DNA of 64,000 nt from Nannocystis sp. (lineage in GTDB: Bacteria > Myxococcota_A > Polyangia > Nannocystales > Nannocystaceae). Shown one piece after another: positions 21,694 through 30,816 of the stretch; positions within the stretch are counted from its first letter, which is position 1; each line of letters begins with the position of its first letter. The notes beneath the pieces were generated by a model. That model was not told the DNA's origin. It was given only the letters and a program-made list of their open reading frames with translations, and did not search any database. A program made the translations under genes and the position numbers. The DNA is taken from NCBI GenBank assembly GCA_016712315.1, contig JADJRG010000025.1:1-64000 (forward strand). Reading direction: 5' to 3'.

Positions 21694-22554
21694 TTGATCG
21701 TCCGTCGCGCCCTCATCGCTTGCTCGCTGGTCGGGCTGGCGTCCTTGTTCGCCGCGGGGCGAGCCGGCGACCAGGGCTACTCGGCCTGGGTCGCGCTCAC
21801 GGTCGTGGTCGAGCTGCTCGCCCTCGGCGTCGCCGCGCGGGTGCGCCAGCGCTTCGAGCCCGGCGAGCCCAGCCGGATCACCTGGGACCTGATCGTCGGC
21901 TTCCTCGCGGTGCGCACGCTCGCGCAGCTGCGGCTGCTGAGCTTCTACTTCGACTTCGTCCCCGGCTTCGTCGAATCCTCGCCGTCCCTGACCCATATCT
22001 ACACGGTCTGGCTGCGGTATCTCTATACAATCGCCGATCTGCTGATGATCGGCGGGCTGAGCAGCACGATCCGCAGCTACCGCGCGCTGGGGCTGCACTT
22101 CGAGCTGCGCGGCCGCGACTGGGCGCTGATCGCCGTCGTCGCCGCGATGCCCCTGAGCGTGATCGCCTCGCGCGACCAGCTCTGGAGCGACCCGCACCTC
22201 GCCGCCCCCGAGATCAGCCTGACGATCTACCGGATGGTGGCGGCCGTGGTGTCGGCCGCCATCGCGGCCCTGAGCCTCGCGGTCCTGCGCTTCGTCCAAC
22301 AGATGGGCGGGGGCCAGCTCGCGCTGGTCTGGGGGGCGATCGGCGCGGCTGGGCTGGCGCGGGCGCTGTCCTTCGTCGCGCTCGCGCTGCTCAGCGGGAT
22401 CTCGCCCGCTGCCGGCGATCTGGCCGAGCAGTCGATGTTGTGGCTCTTCGCCTCCGCATGGTTCGCCGGCGTGATGTGGCAGTGGCAGATCGGCCGCGGC
22501 CGCGCGGGTGGCGGGGCGATCGCCCCTGCCACTAAACGCCTCGACATGAGGTGA
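21694..22554 (+). CDS. Seven-helix membrane protein of unknown function
   Basis: 286 residues with about seven hydrophobic helices (IACSLVGLASLFAAG, ALTVVVELLALGVAA, and so on). TTG start preceded by GGAGG at a 6-base spacing, which decides the start. Charged loop motifs (FEPGEPSRITWDLIVGFLAVRT, LWSDPHLAAPEISLTIYRM) match nothing I recognise. No partner genes. Confidence 0.6.
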   Translation: MIVRRALIACSLVGLASLFAAGRAGDQGYSAWVALTVVVELLALGVAARVRQRFEPGEPSRITWDLIVGFLAVRTLAQLRLLSFYFDFVPGFVESSPSLTHIYTVWLRYLYTIADLLMIGGLSSTIRSYRALGLHFELRGRDWALIAVVAAMPLSVIASRDQLWSDPHLAAPEISLTIYRMVAAVVSAAIAALSLAVLRFVQQMGGGQLALVWGAIGAAGLARALSFVALALLSGISPAAGDLAEQSMLWLFASAWFAGVMWQWQIGRGRAGGGAIAPATKRLDMR

Positions 22555-22602
22555 AAGATCCTCCTCTGCGCTACTGCTCAAAACAGGGTCCCGGGTAGCT
22601 TG

Positions 22603-22860
22603 CTAACCCCTTGAACGCGCTCGCCTTTCGCCGCAAGCTCCCGGGATCGTTTTATTTTTCGCGCGTCTCTTGAGTCGACGCTGTCGACGCCCGTCGACGC
22701 TCTCAACCTCCGTTTTGGAGAGATATTGGAGACGGGATCCTGGGATCCGCCCGATGGGCGTCGACGCCGGCACGCCCTCGATCTCCTCGGCGATCCGGTC
22801 CCATCGATCCTGCACGTAGAGGATCCGCTCGGCGATTGACATCTCATCAAAGCGGCTCAC
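22603..22860 (-). CDS. Addiction-module antitoxin-like protein, C-terminus divergent
   Basis: The N-terminal 30 residues (MSIAERILYVQDRWDRIAEEIEGVP) match the start of the Unstab_antitox family (PF09720), small antitoxins paired with ParE/RelE-type toxins. The C-terminal half does not follow the family and no toxin gene is adjacent. It is therefore probably an orphan or frameshifted remnant. Next to it, 22669-22695 holds three spaced copies of GTCGACGC. Confidence 0.4.
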   Translation of the reverse strand: MSRFDEMSIAERILYVQDRWDRIAEEIEGVPASTPIGRIPGSRLQYLSKTEVESVDGRRQRRLKRRAKNKTIPGACGERRARSRG

Positions 22861-22918
22861 GGGCGCACTCTAGCGCGCGACGCCGGCCGTCTGGGCGCTT
22901 GACGACCTATCCGCCAGT

Positions 22919-23645
22919 TCACCGGCGGCGCTTGTTCTTGTTCTTCTTCCGAAGATCATGCGCCGGCCTCGTCCGCGCCGGGCGCGGTCCAGCTTCGTCT
23001 TCCGCGCGTCCGTTCTGCGGCGTGATCGGCTCCGAGGGTGCCGCGTGGAGGGCGACATGCAGCGCCTCCTCGGCGGCGACGCGGCGGCGCCGCTCCTCCT
23101 CGAGCTCTTGCCGAAGCGCCACCAGTTGCGCCCGAAGCTCGCCGAGCTCCGAGGGCGGCGCGTTCGTGGGCGACACCGGAGCCGCGACGGTGGGGGGCGA
23201 TCACGACGGCCCGCGGGGTCTCGGCGAGTATTTTGCGGTGGATCGCGGAGCTCGGAACACAAGCCTCGCGCAGACGGATCTTCCAGGCCTGGCGGCTCGG
23301 CCGCTCGACCAGCGCCGTGTGCCCGAGGAGCGCGCGCAGCGCGAGGTAGAAAGCTCTGCCTCCGAGCTCAGGCTCATCGAGGTGCGTCGCGATGGTGTGA
23401 TCGATGATCTGCGGCGTACCGTAGAGCCACGGCACACCGATCGCAGCGAGGCGTAGGAGTCGCTCAAGCAGCGTCGTCACGAGGCGCCGCGTCTGCGGAG
23501 GAACGATGAGGCGATCGGGGATTGAGGTGAGGCAGCGCTGGAGCGCCGCCGCAGCGTCCGCCTCGACCGTCCACGGCTTGAGGATCGCCGCGTGCAGCTC
23601 CTCGATCCCCTGATGACGACGCCGCCGCGTTGATGTGTCGTTCAT
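22919..23645 (-). CDS. Hypothetical helical protein with C-terminal coiled coil (one frameshift)
   Basis: Begins MNDTSTRRRRHQGIEELHAAI. The middle is helical (LLRLAAIGVPWLYGTPQIIDH, FYLALRALLGH). After a shift near 23190 it ends in the coiled coil ELRAQLVALRQELEEERRR and the basic tail KKNKNKRRR. The segment AWKIRLREACVPSSAIHRKI loosely matches the position of WTAWFGSACDPESTI in the protein at 25159 and WTLWIVHALDPAILGKI in the one at 52005. It may be a distant member of that family. No known function. Confidence 0.5.
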
Positions 23646-23739
23646 ACCCCACTCTCCCGCGGCTATCGTAGCCCAGCGGGCAGGAGCAGGAAAAGGCTCG
23701 ATCGAGACCCGATGGTTCCATGACATGCGCTCGACTTGG

Positions 23740-25060
23740 ACTCGATCAGCAGTACGAAACCGCTCGACCGGCGAATCGAGGATCTTTTATAAGGACTCGC
23801 TCGCGGCTCTAGCTCCGCTCGATCTGCGCTCGGGAGGCGCTTGAGCGGCACTCGGGCGGCGCTCGGGCGAAGAGCATGATCCCAAATGTGGTAGCGAACG
23901 TGGTAGCGAACGTGGGAGAAGTCGTAGCTTTCGCGCACGGCGGTGGTAGAGATCGCCGAGACCGCGCTGCGCTGGGCGGGGTATGTGGTAGCGAACGTGG
24001 GAGAGATGACAAAAAACGCGCAGGTGGCCTCCTCGGGCGTGGTGGTGAGTGTGGGAGAGATGACAAAAAACGCGCAGGTGGCCGCCCCGGATGTGGTTGT
24101 GAGCGTGGGAGAAACAGCACAAACCGCGCTGCGCGGATCTGGCGTGTAGCCTCGGCGACACTGCTCTCATTTCCGCCCATCAAGGATCGCGCGATCGGGC
24201 GCTGACTCTGGGAGCGATCGCGACCCCGCTGACGTCAGCGATGACGCCCGCTCGCCTTCGACTCGATCGGAAGTGCGACGCCACTCGGCCGGCGCATGGA
24301 AGAGGTTTGAGGAGGACTTGATCGGGGCCCTGCCTGCACTCGATCTGCACTCGATCTGCACTCGGCCGAACCTTGATCTGCACTCGGGTCGAACTCTGAC
24401 GAAGGCCAAGATCGCAGCGAGCGTGTTCGTGAGCGTGGCAGAGACGGCTGTAACCGCGCTGCGCGGATCTGGAGGGTTTCATCGGCCATGCTACTATCAT
24501 TTCCGCTCGGACGTGTCCGGGCGGTAGTGCGCGGACTCTGCGAGCGTTCGCAACCCTTTCGACGTCACTCGGCCGGCGAATCGAAGAGAGTCGACGAAGA
24601 CTCGACTGGAGCCCGTGCGCCCGTCGAGCTGTGCCCGAGCGTCACTTGAGCTGCACTCGGATGGAACTTGGACGAAGACCCAACCCGGAGCGAGCGTGGG
24701 AGCGAGCGTGGGATAATCTGCATAAAGCGCGCTGCGCGGATCCGGCGTGTCGTTCTGCCCGTCATTCTTTCATTTCCGCGCCGAATGGGTTGAGCGATTG
24801 GGCGCGCGCCTCGCAAGTGGAACCGCGCGCCGCGCACGTGAAACGGTGCTCCGCGGGCGCGTGGGCGCGCGCCGCGATCGTGAAACCGTGCTCCGCGGGC
24901 GCGTGGGCGCGCGCCGCGGGCACGTGGGCGCGCGCCCCTGGCGCGTGGGCGCGCCAGGACGAGCCGCACGCCCACCTACCGTCAAACACGACCCTGCAGC
25001 CCTAGAAGGGCTATGCGCACGGGCGCTCGTCACAATCGACGGCGATTCGTATCTCAATCT
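23740..25060. repeat. Gene-free repeat region
   Basis: Three degenerate long repeats (about 23740-24200, 24240-24520, 24550-24790). Each runs from a CACTCGGCCGGCGMATSGA-like start, through CTCGATCTGCACTCG runs and GAGCGTGGGAGA, to the hairpin CCGCGCTGCGCGG and a CATTTCCGC end. The first repeat contains about five tandem 54-bp units (23889-24158), starts at 23943, 23997, 24051 and 24105. A GC-rich array at 24838-24960 has two 42-bp units and two 21-bp half units. No open frame here has a recognisable family; small frames on the minus strand share IRAARF because the DNA is repeated. The 54- and 42-bp periods are multiples of three, so short peptides are not excluded. Confidence 0.7.
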
Positions 25061-25158
25061 ACGCGTGTTCGTATCCGACTCGACGTCGAATCAGCGACGA
25101 TTAAGCTTGCCGAGCGCCCGCTGTCATCTCAGGATGCGCAGAGGGATCGGAGGCGAAG

Positions 25159-26686
25159 ATGGCGGCTGGCAATGTGGACGGTATCGAGCGGATCACAGCA
25201 GCGTGTGAGGCAGCTATCACGGCGCTCCCGCGCGGCCAACGCGGTGTCGAGGCGGCGACGTTCTGGTTGCGCGCCCTGCCGGACGCCTGCCGCCAGGGCC
25301 TCGGAGACGTCACGGATTCGGCCCCCGCGCTCTTTCGGGTCTTGCTCGCCGCCGGGATCTTGTCGAGTCTGCCGAGTCACAGCGCGATGACCGCGGCGAT
25401 CCGGCTGATCGCGTCGGTCTCGCCGCTGGTCACTCAAAGGAGCGCGCGGACTTGGACGGCGTGGTTCGGGAGCGCCTGCGATCCCGAGTCGACGATCACG
25501 GCGACGCTCCGCGCCTCGGTCACACCGACGATGATCGCGACGCTGCGCTCACGCCCCTCGCCGGCGCCGCGGCGGTTCGGCTCGATCCGCCGCGCGCCCC
25601 GTCAACTGACCGCCGACCTTCAGGCCGCTCGCGACGAGCTGGAGCGCGAGAGGGGCCAAGCGGCCGAGCGAAGCAACGCGCTCATCGCGGAGCGTGACAG
25701 CCTCACGATCAAGCTCGCGAAGTCGACCCAGGAGAGCGATTATTTCCGACAACTCGCGAACGAACACCGCAAGAAAAACGCGCCGCTCGTCGTCGAGCGC
25801 GACCGCCTCGCTGACGAGCTAGCGGCTGCCAACGATCGACATCGCGCAGTGCTCGCCTCGCGTGAACATGAGCAGGGCGAGACCGCCGCCGCCTTGGCCG
25901 AGGCACAAGAGGCGCTCACACGACGTCAGCGAGAGCTCCAGGAGGCCAAGCGCCGCGCCTCAGAGGCCAACGAACGTGTGCGAACCCAGGACGAAGAGAT
26001 CGAATTTTCTTAGAAGGCAGAACGACGACTACGCCAGATCCCTGGCCGACCTCAACAAGTCACTCACACAAACGCGCGCCGACCTCGAAGATCACGAAGC
26101 CGAGCGCCAAGAGGCCGAGCGCCGCGCCTTTGAGCAGATCGAAGCGCTCAAGAGAGAGCGCGAGCACCTCACCAAGACGCTCACACAAACGCGCGCCGAA
26201 CTCGGGGCTCGCCAAGCCGATCTCAAACGCGAGAGAACGGACCATGCCATCACGCGCCAGACCTTGGCCGCCAAAGATCAAGAGAGTCTGAAGTCCAGCG
26301 CCGAGATCCAGCGCCTCAAAGCGCTCGCCGACGCGGCCGAGGGCGCGAGCAAGGGGCTGGTGCAGATCTGCGGGTGGGTGGAGATTGATCCCGCAAAACA
26401 CCCCGGCCACGAGGAACTAACCGAGGCGATCGCGACCGCTCTTTATCATCAACAGAGGTCCCACCAAAAGCTACTGACCCGCTTCGAGAAGTGCCTTCGG
26501 GGCTACACCCGGGCCCTGTTTGCCAGCGAATTCGCTGTCCGATACATTAAAAAGACGCACCCAGAACGTCACTCTGAAGCCCTCGCCTTCGTCGATCGGC
26601 ACATCTCCGAGCTCCACGCACAAGCCGATGCGCTCGTCCGCGAGGACATGGAGAAGCTGACCGCCGCCGCCGCCCCATCCTCCTGA
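25159..26686 (+). CDS. Long coiled-coil protein, paralogue of the gene at 52005 (one frameshift)
   Basis: About 508 residues, with GGAGG upstream of ATG 25159. The N-terminal helical domain (ALPRGQRGV, LRALPDACRQGL, LLAAGILSSLPS, RLIASVSPL, WTAWFGSACDP) aligns residue by residue with the protein at 52005-52910. A 250-residue coiled coil follows (QLTADLQAARDELERERG through LTKTLTQTRAELGARQADLKRERT). A C-terminal helical domain (GLVQICGWVEIDPAKHPGHEEL, YTRALFASEFAVRYIKK) ends the chain. An extra T in the run at about 26007 splits it; removing it restores EIEFLRRQNDDY. No known family. Confidence 0.65.
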
Positions 26687-26840
26687 GGAGCGCACGAGTG
26701 AACGTCGTCACCGAGCGGGCGCTGGCGGCGAGCGCGATGGCGTCACCTCGCCATCGAGACCACGCTCGGCGAGTCCTGGGCGATGGGCCTGCTGTCGCGT
26801 TGAACAACGCGTGGGGCGCTGAGTGCTGCGTGGGGCGCGC

Positions 26841-27332
26841 TCAGCCGCCGAAGATGGCCTGCAGCAGCGCGCCTAGCAGCCACAGGCTGAGGCCGACGCT
26901 GGCCACGAGCAGCACGCCGAGGCCGACCAGCAGCATCACGACGAAGCCGCGGTCGGCGCGGCGACGCTGCTCGGGCGCCTCGAGGTGCGCGCGCAGCAGC
27001 GCGAGGTTGCGCTGGTTGGCGCGCCAGCCGACGTCGAAGATGTCGCCGAGGACCGGCACGGTGCCGACGAGCAGGTCGACGCCGATGTTGGCGGCCATGC
27101 GCAGCAGGGTCGGACGCGCGGCGCCGAGGCCGGCGGCGCGGACCAAGATGTAGCCGGAGCCGAGCGCCCCGGCCCAGTCGCCGACGCCGGGGATGAGGCC
27201 GAGGATCGGGTCGAGGCCGACGCGGATCTTCGTGCCGGGGATGCGGATCGCCGCGTCGAGCAGGTGGCTCACGCGATCCAGCTGCGCCAGCTCGCGCTGC
27301 TCGGCCTGGGGGTCTGACCTGGTCGGGGGCAT
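26841..27332 (-). CDS. DUF4112 membrane protein
   Basis: 163 residues, intact. It follows the DUF4112 pattern: LDRVSHLLDAAIRIPGTKIRVGLDPILGLIPGVGDWAG, PTLLRMAANIGVDLLVGTVPVLGDIFDVGWRANQRN, then a C-terminal hydrophobic helix. This is a widespread small membrane family without assigned role. It has no obvious operon partner. It sits just upstream of the kinase remnant. Confidence 0.88.
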   Translation of the reverse strand: MPPTRSDPQAEQRELAQLDRVSHLLDAAIRIPGTKIRVGLDPILGLIPGVGDWAGALGSGYILVRAAGLGAARPTLLRMAANIGVDLLVGTVPVLGDIFDVGWRANQRNLALLRAHLEAPEQRRRADRGFVVMLLVGLGVLLVASVGLSLWLLGALLQAIFGG

Positions 27333-27362
27333 GCCGGCAGCATAGCGCGCGCGCCGACGCGC

Positions 27363-27624
27363 TCAGCGCAGGCTGAAGTAGATCGGCTCGAGGCGCGCCG
27401 CGAGCCGGCCGGGGCCCACACCGCGTTATCTGGGGTGGCCCCGGCCGCCAGCGCGCGCGCTGCGTCATCATCGAGATCACCCCAAGCTGCGAGGCTGGAC
27501 GCCGCCTCTTCGGCATTTTTATGTCCCTTGAGACAGCACAACCCCGTCACCGCGTCAACCCGGTGATCGCTCCCCGCGAGCTCTCCCGCGAGGCCTCGCT
27601 CCTGCGTCTCGCCGATTCCCCCAG
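27363..27624 (-). pseudogene. 3' end of a Ser/Thr kinase gene cut off by the IS element
   Basis: In one frame it reads GETQERGLAGELAGSDHRVDAVTG, then CCLKGHKNAEEAASSLAAWGDLDDDAARALA. After one shift comes RLAARLEPIYFSLR and stop. This matches the last about 80 residues of the intact kinase at 37077-38192 (ESFRRLLAAELATSD, CCLKGHDGVDEAKAALAAWHDVDDAQARALA). The match stops exactly where the IS begins at 27625. The missing kinase core is not found beyond the other IS end, so a deletion accompanied or followed insertion. Confidence 0.7.
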
Positions 27625-27685
27625 TGTCAGCAAAGTTGTCGCGTTCACCTGAACCACCGAGGGGGCTGAGAAGCAGAGCAGTGAG

Positions 27686-27931
27686 ATGACCAGCGAGTTA
27701 ACGGAAGTGAAGAAGAGCGTGAGCGAGGACGATCTCGAGATCCAGATCCAGATCGAGGAGGACGAGGAAAACACGGAGGGCCTGGGGGTCGGCCGTGAGG
27801 AGAACGAGGCGGTGGCGGGGATCGCAGGCGAGGTGATCATGGTGATCCCGCGGCACGTGCAGGTCATGATGGATCGTCGAGCGGACGATGGGGCCCTGTG
27901 CATCCGGATCGCGGTGGGAGGTCTTCGGTGA
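27686..27931 (+). CDS. Small acidic protein inside the IS
   Basis: 81 residues, acidic at the N terminus (SVSEDDLEIQIQIEEDEEN), then hydrophobic (AGIAGEVIMVIPRHVQVMM). Its stop overlaps the GTG of orfA (GTGA), suggesting coupled translation. No family recognised. It could be a passenger or an element-specific regulator. The IS3 family normally lacks such a gene, so it may also be a chance frame. Confidence 0.35.
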   Translation: MTSELTEVKKSVSEDDLEIQIQIEEDEENTEGLGVGREENEAVAGIAGEVIMVIPRHVQVMMDRRADDGALCIRIAVGGLR

Positions 27932-28479
27932 CGGGGACATCGTACACCGAGGGCTTTAAGGCCCAGATCGTCGCGAAGCTCACGACGTCGGGACGATCGG
28001 TCTCGGAGATCGCCAAGGAGCTCGGCCTGCATCCCGGGCTGCTCTATCGGTGGCGACGAGAATCGGCTAGGAGAGGCTTCATGGTGACACGCCCGCAGCC
28101 CCCCAAGATGATCGCCCAAAGCGCCGCCCAGGAGGCCGCAGAGGCGCCGCAGAGGCGACCGCAGGACTGGTCGCCGGACGAGAAGATCGCGGTCGTGATG
28201 GAGTCGCTGAAGCTCGACGAGGCGCAGCTGGGCGGCCTCTTGCGCCGACGTGGGCTGCACCAGGCGACGCTCGACGAGTGGCGCGAGACGATGCTGCGCG
28301 GCGGCAAGGCGGAGCTAGCTGGGCGCCAGGAGAAGGCCACCGGCGCTGAGGCACGGCGCGTCAAGGAGCTGGAGCGCGAGCTCCACCGCAAGGACAAGGC
28401 GCTGGCCGAGGCGGCCGCGTTGCTGGTGCTCCAAAAAAAAGTCCGCGCCCTCTTGGAGGGCGTGGAAGACGACACATAG
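27928..28479 (+). CDS. IS3-like transposase OrfA
   Basis: 183 residues. The HTH region YTEGFKAQIVAKLTTSGRSVSEIAKELGLHPGLLYRWRRE is of the HTH_Tnp_1 type. A second HTH-like part (WSPDEKIAVVMESLKLDEAQLGGLLRRRGL) and a leucine-zipper-like helix (RRVKELERELHRKDKALAEAAALL) follow. It binds the IS ends in such elements. GTG start 27928. A run of eight A (28433-28440) near its 3' end could serve frameshifting but orfB starts separately. Confidence 0.7.
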   Translation: MTGTSYTEGFKAQIVAKLTTSGRSVSEIAKELGLHPGLLYRWRRESARRGFMVTRPQPPKMIAQSAAQEAAEAPQRRPQDWSPDEKIAVVMESLKLDEAQLGGLLRRRGLHQATLDEWRETMLRGGKAELAGRQEKATGAEARRVKELERELHRKDKALAEAAALLVLQKKVRALLEGVEDDT

Positions 28480-28499
28480 CGCGCGAGCGCGCGGCGATC

Positions 28500-29486
28500 A
28501 TGGGCCTCATCCAAGCAGCCACGGCGATGGGCGCGACGCTGACGCGCGCATGCGAGTGCCTGGGGCTCTCGAGCCGGACGCTTCAGCGCTGGCGCGAGGA
28601 GGGGGCGGTGACGATCAACGGCGAGGCCCGGCGACGACGCCCCACAACAAGCTCAGCGCGGAGGAGGAGGCCGAGGTGCTGCGGGTCGCGACCTCGGCAG
28701 ACTTCGCGGACTTGTCGCCGAACCAGATCGTGCCGCACCTGGCGACTCACGGGATCTATATCGGCTCCGAGTCGACGATCTACCGTCGCCTGCACGCCGC
28801 CGGGATGATGCGGCATCGTGGCCGCGCGCGGGCGCCGAGCCGGCGGCCACGCGCGCTCACAGCGACAGGACCCGATCAGCTCTATTCGTGGGATATCACC
28901 TACCTACCGACGAAGATCAGCGGCCGCTTCGTGTACCTGTACACGATCATCGATATCTGGAGCCGTAAGATCATCGCAGCAGAGGTGCACGAGCGTGAGT
29001 GCGGCGCGATCGCAGCGGACCTGGTCGAAAGGACTTGCGCCGCGGCGGCGCGATCTGGTAAGCCGCTGTGGCTGCACTCCGGACAACGGCGCGCCGATGA
29101 GGAGCGCGACGCTGCTGACGATGCTCCGCAAGCTCGGGATTAAGGCGAGCTTCAGCAGACCCCGTACGAGCAACGACAACGCCTACTCGGAGTCCCTCTT
29201 CCGAACGCTCAAGTACCGCCCGAGCTACCCCTCGCGGCCGTTCAACGATCTCGACGCCGCCCGAAACTGGGTCGCGAAATTCGTCTACTGGTACAACGAA
29301 AAACACCTACACAGCGCGATCAGCTTCGTCACCCCGAGCGATCGCCACGCCGGACGCCACCTCGCGATCCTCGCCGCGCGCAAGGAGACCTACGCGGCCG
29401 CCCGCGCCAAATACCCCGAACGGTGGGCCCGCAACACCCGCAGCTGGGACCCGGTCCCCACCGTCGACCTGAACCCTGAACCATAG
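28500..29486 (+). pseudogene. IS3-like transposase OrfB (DDE), frameshifted
   Basis: N-terminal HTH (ACECLGLSSRTLQRW), then PNQIVPHLATHGIYIGSESTIYRRL. The rve integrase core follows: DQLYSWDITYLPTKISGRFVYLYTIIDIWSRKI with the first Asp, SDNGAPM (read across a shift near 29090) with the second, and NDNAYSESLFRTLKYRPSYPS with the Glu. It ends VYWYNEKHLHSAISFVTPSDRH. Two shifts (about 28630 and 29090) break it as read. Confidence 0.75.
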
Positions 29487-29572
29487 ACCTGATCCGAAGC
29501 CGGAGCCAACAACCCGGCCCTGAGCAACAACGCGACAACTACCCTGACATCCACCGGATTCGGCGAGGGTCA

Positions 29573-29899
29573 TCAGCCGCTCTCGCGCAGGATCCGCTTC
29601 GCGCGCTCCGCTTGTCCGGGGCCGCCGAAGCGCCGAACGAGGATCCCGAGCCTCTTGCAGGTGTCGGTGATCGTTTGGCTCTGATTGTGACCGATCCAAC
29701 AGGTGAGCAGCCAGACCTCGTCGATGCAGCCGCGCTTGAGGCTGAGCAGCAGGCGCCGCAGCTCGCCGCCGCCGCGCTCCTTGACGCTGCCGAAGCGGCG
29801 CAGCTCACGATGGCCGATGGCGTCGCGATCGCCATGCTGAGCCTGAGCGAGCCCACCGACGAGGGCGATCACGCGGCGCTCGGGCCTTAGCGGCGCCAT
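29573..29899 (-). CDS. DUF2325-like small protein coupled to viperin
   Basis: 108 residues. The pattern VIALVGGLAQAQ, a Gly-rich turn, EVWLLTCWIGHNQSQTITDTCKRLGILVRRFGG resembles DUF2325 (a VVGG start, a D-h-h-h strand, SH/GH, and CKRLGK). Its ATG lies 13 bp inside the viperin gene, so the two are co-translated. DUF2325 proteins are small Rossmann-like proteins of unclear role. A nucleotide or metal cofactor function beside viperin is my inference. Confidence 0.5.
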   Translation of the reverse strand: MAPLRPERRVIALVGGLAQAQHGDRDAIGHRELRRFGSVKERGGGELRRLLLSLKRGCIDEVWLLTCWIGHNQSQTITDTCKRLGILVRRFGGPGQAERAKRILRESG

Positions 29900-30744
29900 T
29901 GGTAGAGCCCCCCGCGGTTGACCAGGCGCTGGACTTGGAACTGGACCTGGGCGAGCGCGGCGGCGACGCCGACCTGGAGGATCGGCTGGCTGTAGACATA
30001 GCGGCCGCCGTGGTTGCCATAGAAGCGACCGAGCGGGTCGATCATCGCGTAGGAGTCCGTCATCGCGTCGTTGTCCTCGGCGACAGGGCCGAGGCCCTCG
30101 GCGTGGAGGTTTTTGTGGCGGGCGACGAAGGCGTCGAAGCGCTCGCGGTCGATCAGCAGGGGCTCGACCTGTCCGTCGTTCTGGCCGTCGATCGCGAGCA
30201 CTTGGAAGACCTTCCAGCGGGCCGGACGCAGCTCGCGGACGAGCGCGTGCATCTCCTCGCGCCAGTTCAGGGCGGTGACGACGGTGTTGAGCTTGAGGCC
30301 GATGCCGAGGGTATGGACCCGCGCGGCGTGCCGGCGGCTGCGTTCGACGTGGCCGCCGCGCCCGCGGCCGAGCTCGGCCTGGACCTGCTCATCGCCGCTA
30401 TCGACGGAGATCCCGACCCAGTCGATTTCATGGGCGTGATCGTCGAGCAGAGGATCGAGGCGAGCGCCGTTGGTGATCAGGGTGGTGACGAAGCCGAGGC
30501 GCTTGGCCTCGGCGACGAGCTCGCCGATCTGCGGGTGTAAGGTCGGCTCACCGCCCGCGAAGTTGAGCTTCTCCGCGCCGGCCTCGCGCAGCGCGCGGAG
30601 GAGCGCCGCGGCGTCGGCGAGCGAGAGGTGGCCGTCGATGTCGCGGTAGGTGGCGAAGCAGAAGCGGCAGCGGTAGTTACACGGCTTGTAGAGGTGAAAA
30701 TTGACGGCGATGGGGGGCGGGATGGTGTCGTTTGTCCGGGTCAT
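29887..30744 (-). CDS. Prokaryotic viperin (antiviral radical SAM ddhNTP synthase)
   Basis: 285 residues, intact. The radical SAM motif is PCNYRCRFCF (Cys 22, 26, 29), followed by EKLNFAGGEPTL (residues 59-69). Viperin-specific features follow in order: VGISVDSGDEQV, ELGRGRGGHVE, LNTVVTALNW, LRPARWKVFQVL, DAFVARHK, NDAMTDSYAMIDPLGRFYGN and the closing NRGGLYQW. Viperins convert NTPs into 3'-deoxy-3',4'-didehydro-NTPs that terminate viral RNA synthesis. The prokaryotic forms protect against phage. It is the first gene of a two-gene operon with the DUF2325-like protein. Confidence 0.9.
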   Translation of the reverse strand: MTRTNDTIPPPIAVNFHLYKPCNYRCRFCFATYRDIDGHLSLADAAALLRALREAGAEKLNFAGGEPTLHPQIGELVAEAKRLGFVTTLITNGARLDPLLDDHAHEIDWVGISVDSGDEQVQAELGRGRGGHVERSRRHAARVHTLGIGLKLNTVVTALNWREEMHALVRELRPARWKVFQVLAIDGQNDGQVEPLLIDRERFDAFVARHKNLHAEGLGPVAEDNDAMTDSYAMIDPLGRFYGNHGGRYVYSQPILQVGVAAALAQVQFQVQRLVNRGGLYQWRR

Positions 30745-30816
30745 GCCCAGTCCACCCGCGAGCAGGGGGTGGTGTGACAGGGGACCCGAAAAAAGATTCG
30801 GGCGCGGAGCCGCGCG

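Larger units (their letters stand above)
27625..29549 (+). mobile_element. IS3-family-like insertion sequence, 1.9 kb
   Basis: Terminal inverted repeats of 21 bp at 27625-27645 and 29529-29549 agree at 18 positions; both start TGTCAG and share AGTTGTCGCGTT. Inside are an orfA with HTH, a DDE orfB, and a small upstream frame. The ends have the TG...CA form of the IS3 family. No target duplication is visible in the flanks (CCAG against TCCA). The transposase frame is broken twice. Confidence 0.8.

Noticed and set aside
20850..22535. Plus-strand open frame of 561 codons
   Set aside because: Shadow of the DUF748 gene and of the membrane protein at 21694; composition is typical of a wrong frame.
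22669..22695. Triple GTCGACGC as a regulatory array
   Set aside because: Three copies in 27 bp lie inside the open frame of the antitoxin-like gene and may be chance in GC-rich DNA.
23889..24158. CRISPR array
   Set aside because: The 54-bp units are tandem and degenerate with no unique spacers of constant length, and no cas genes are in the window.
27620..29554. Target-site duplication of the IS
   Set aside because: The bases next to the two ends do not match, so I claim none.
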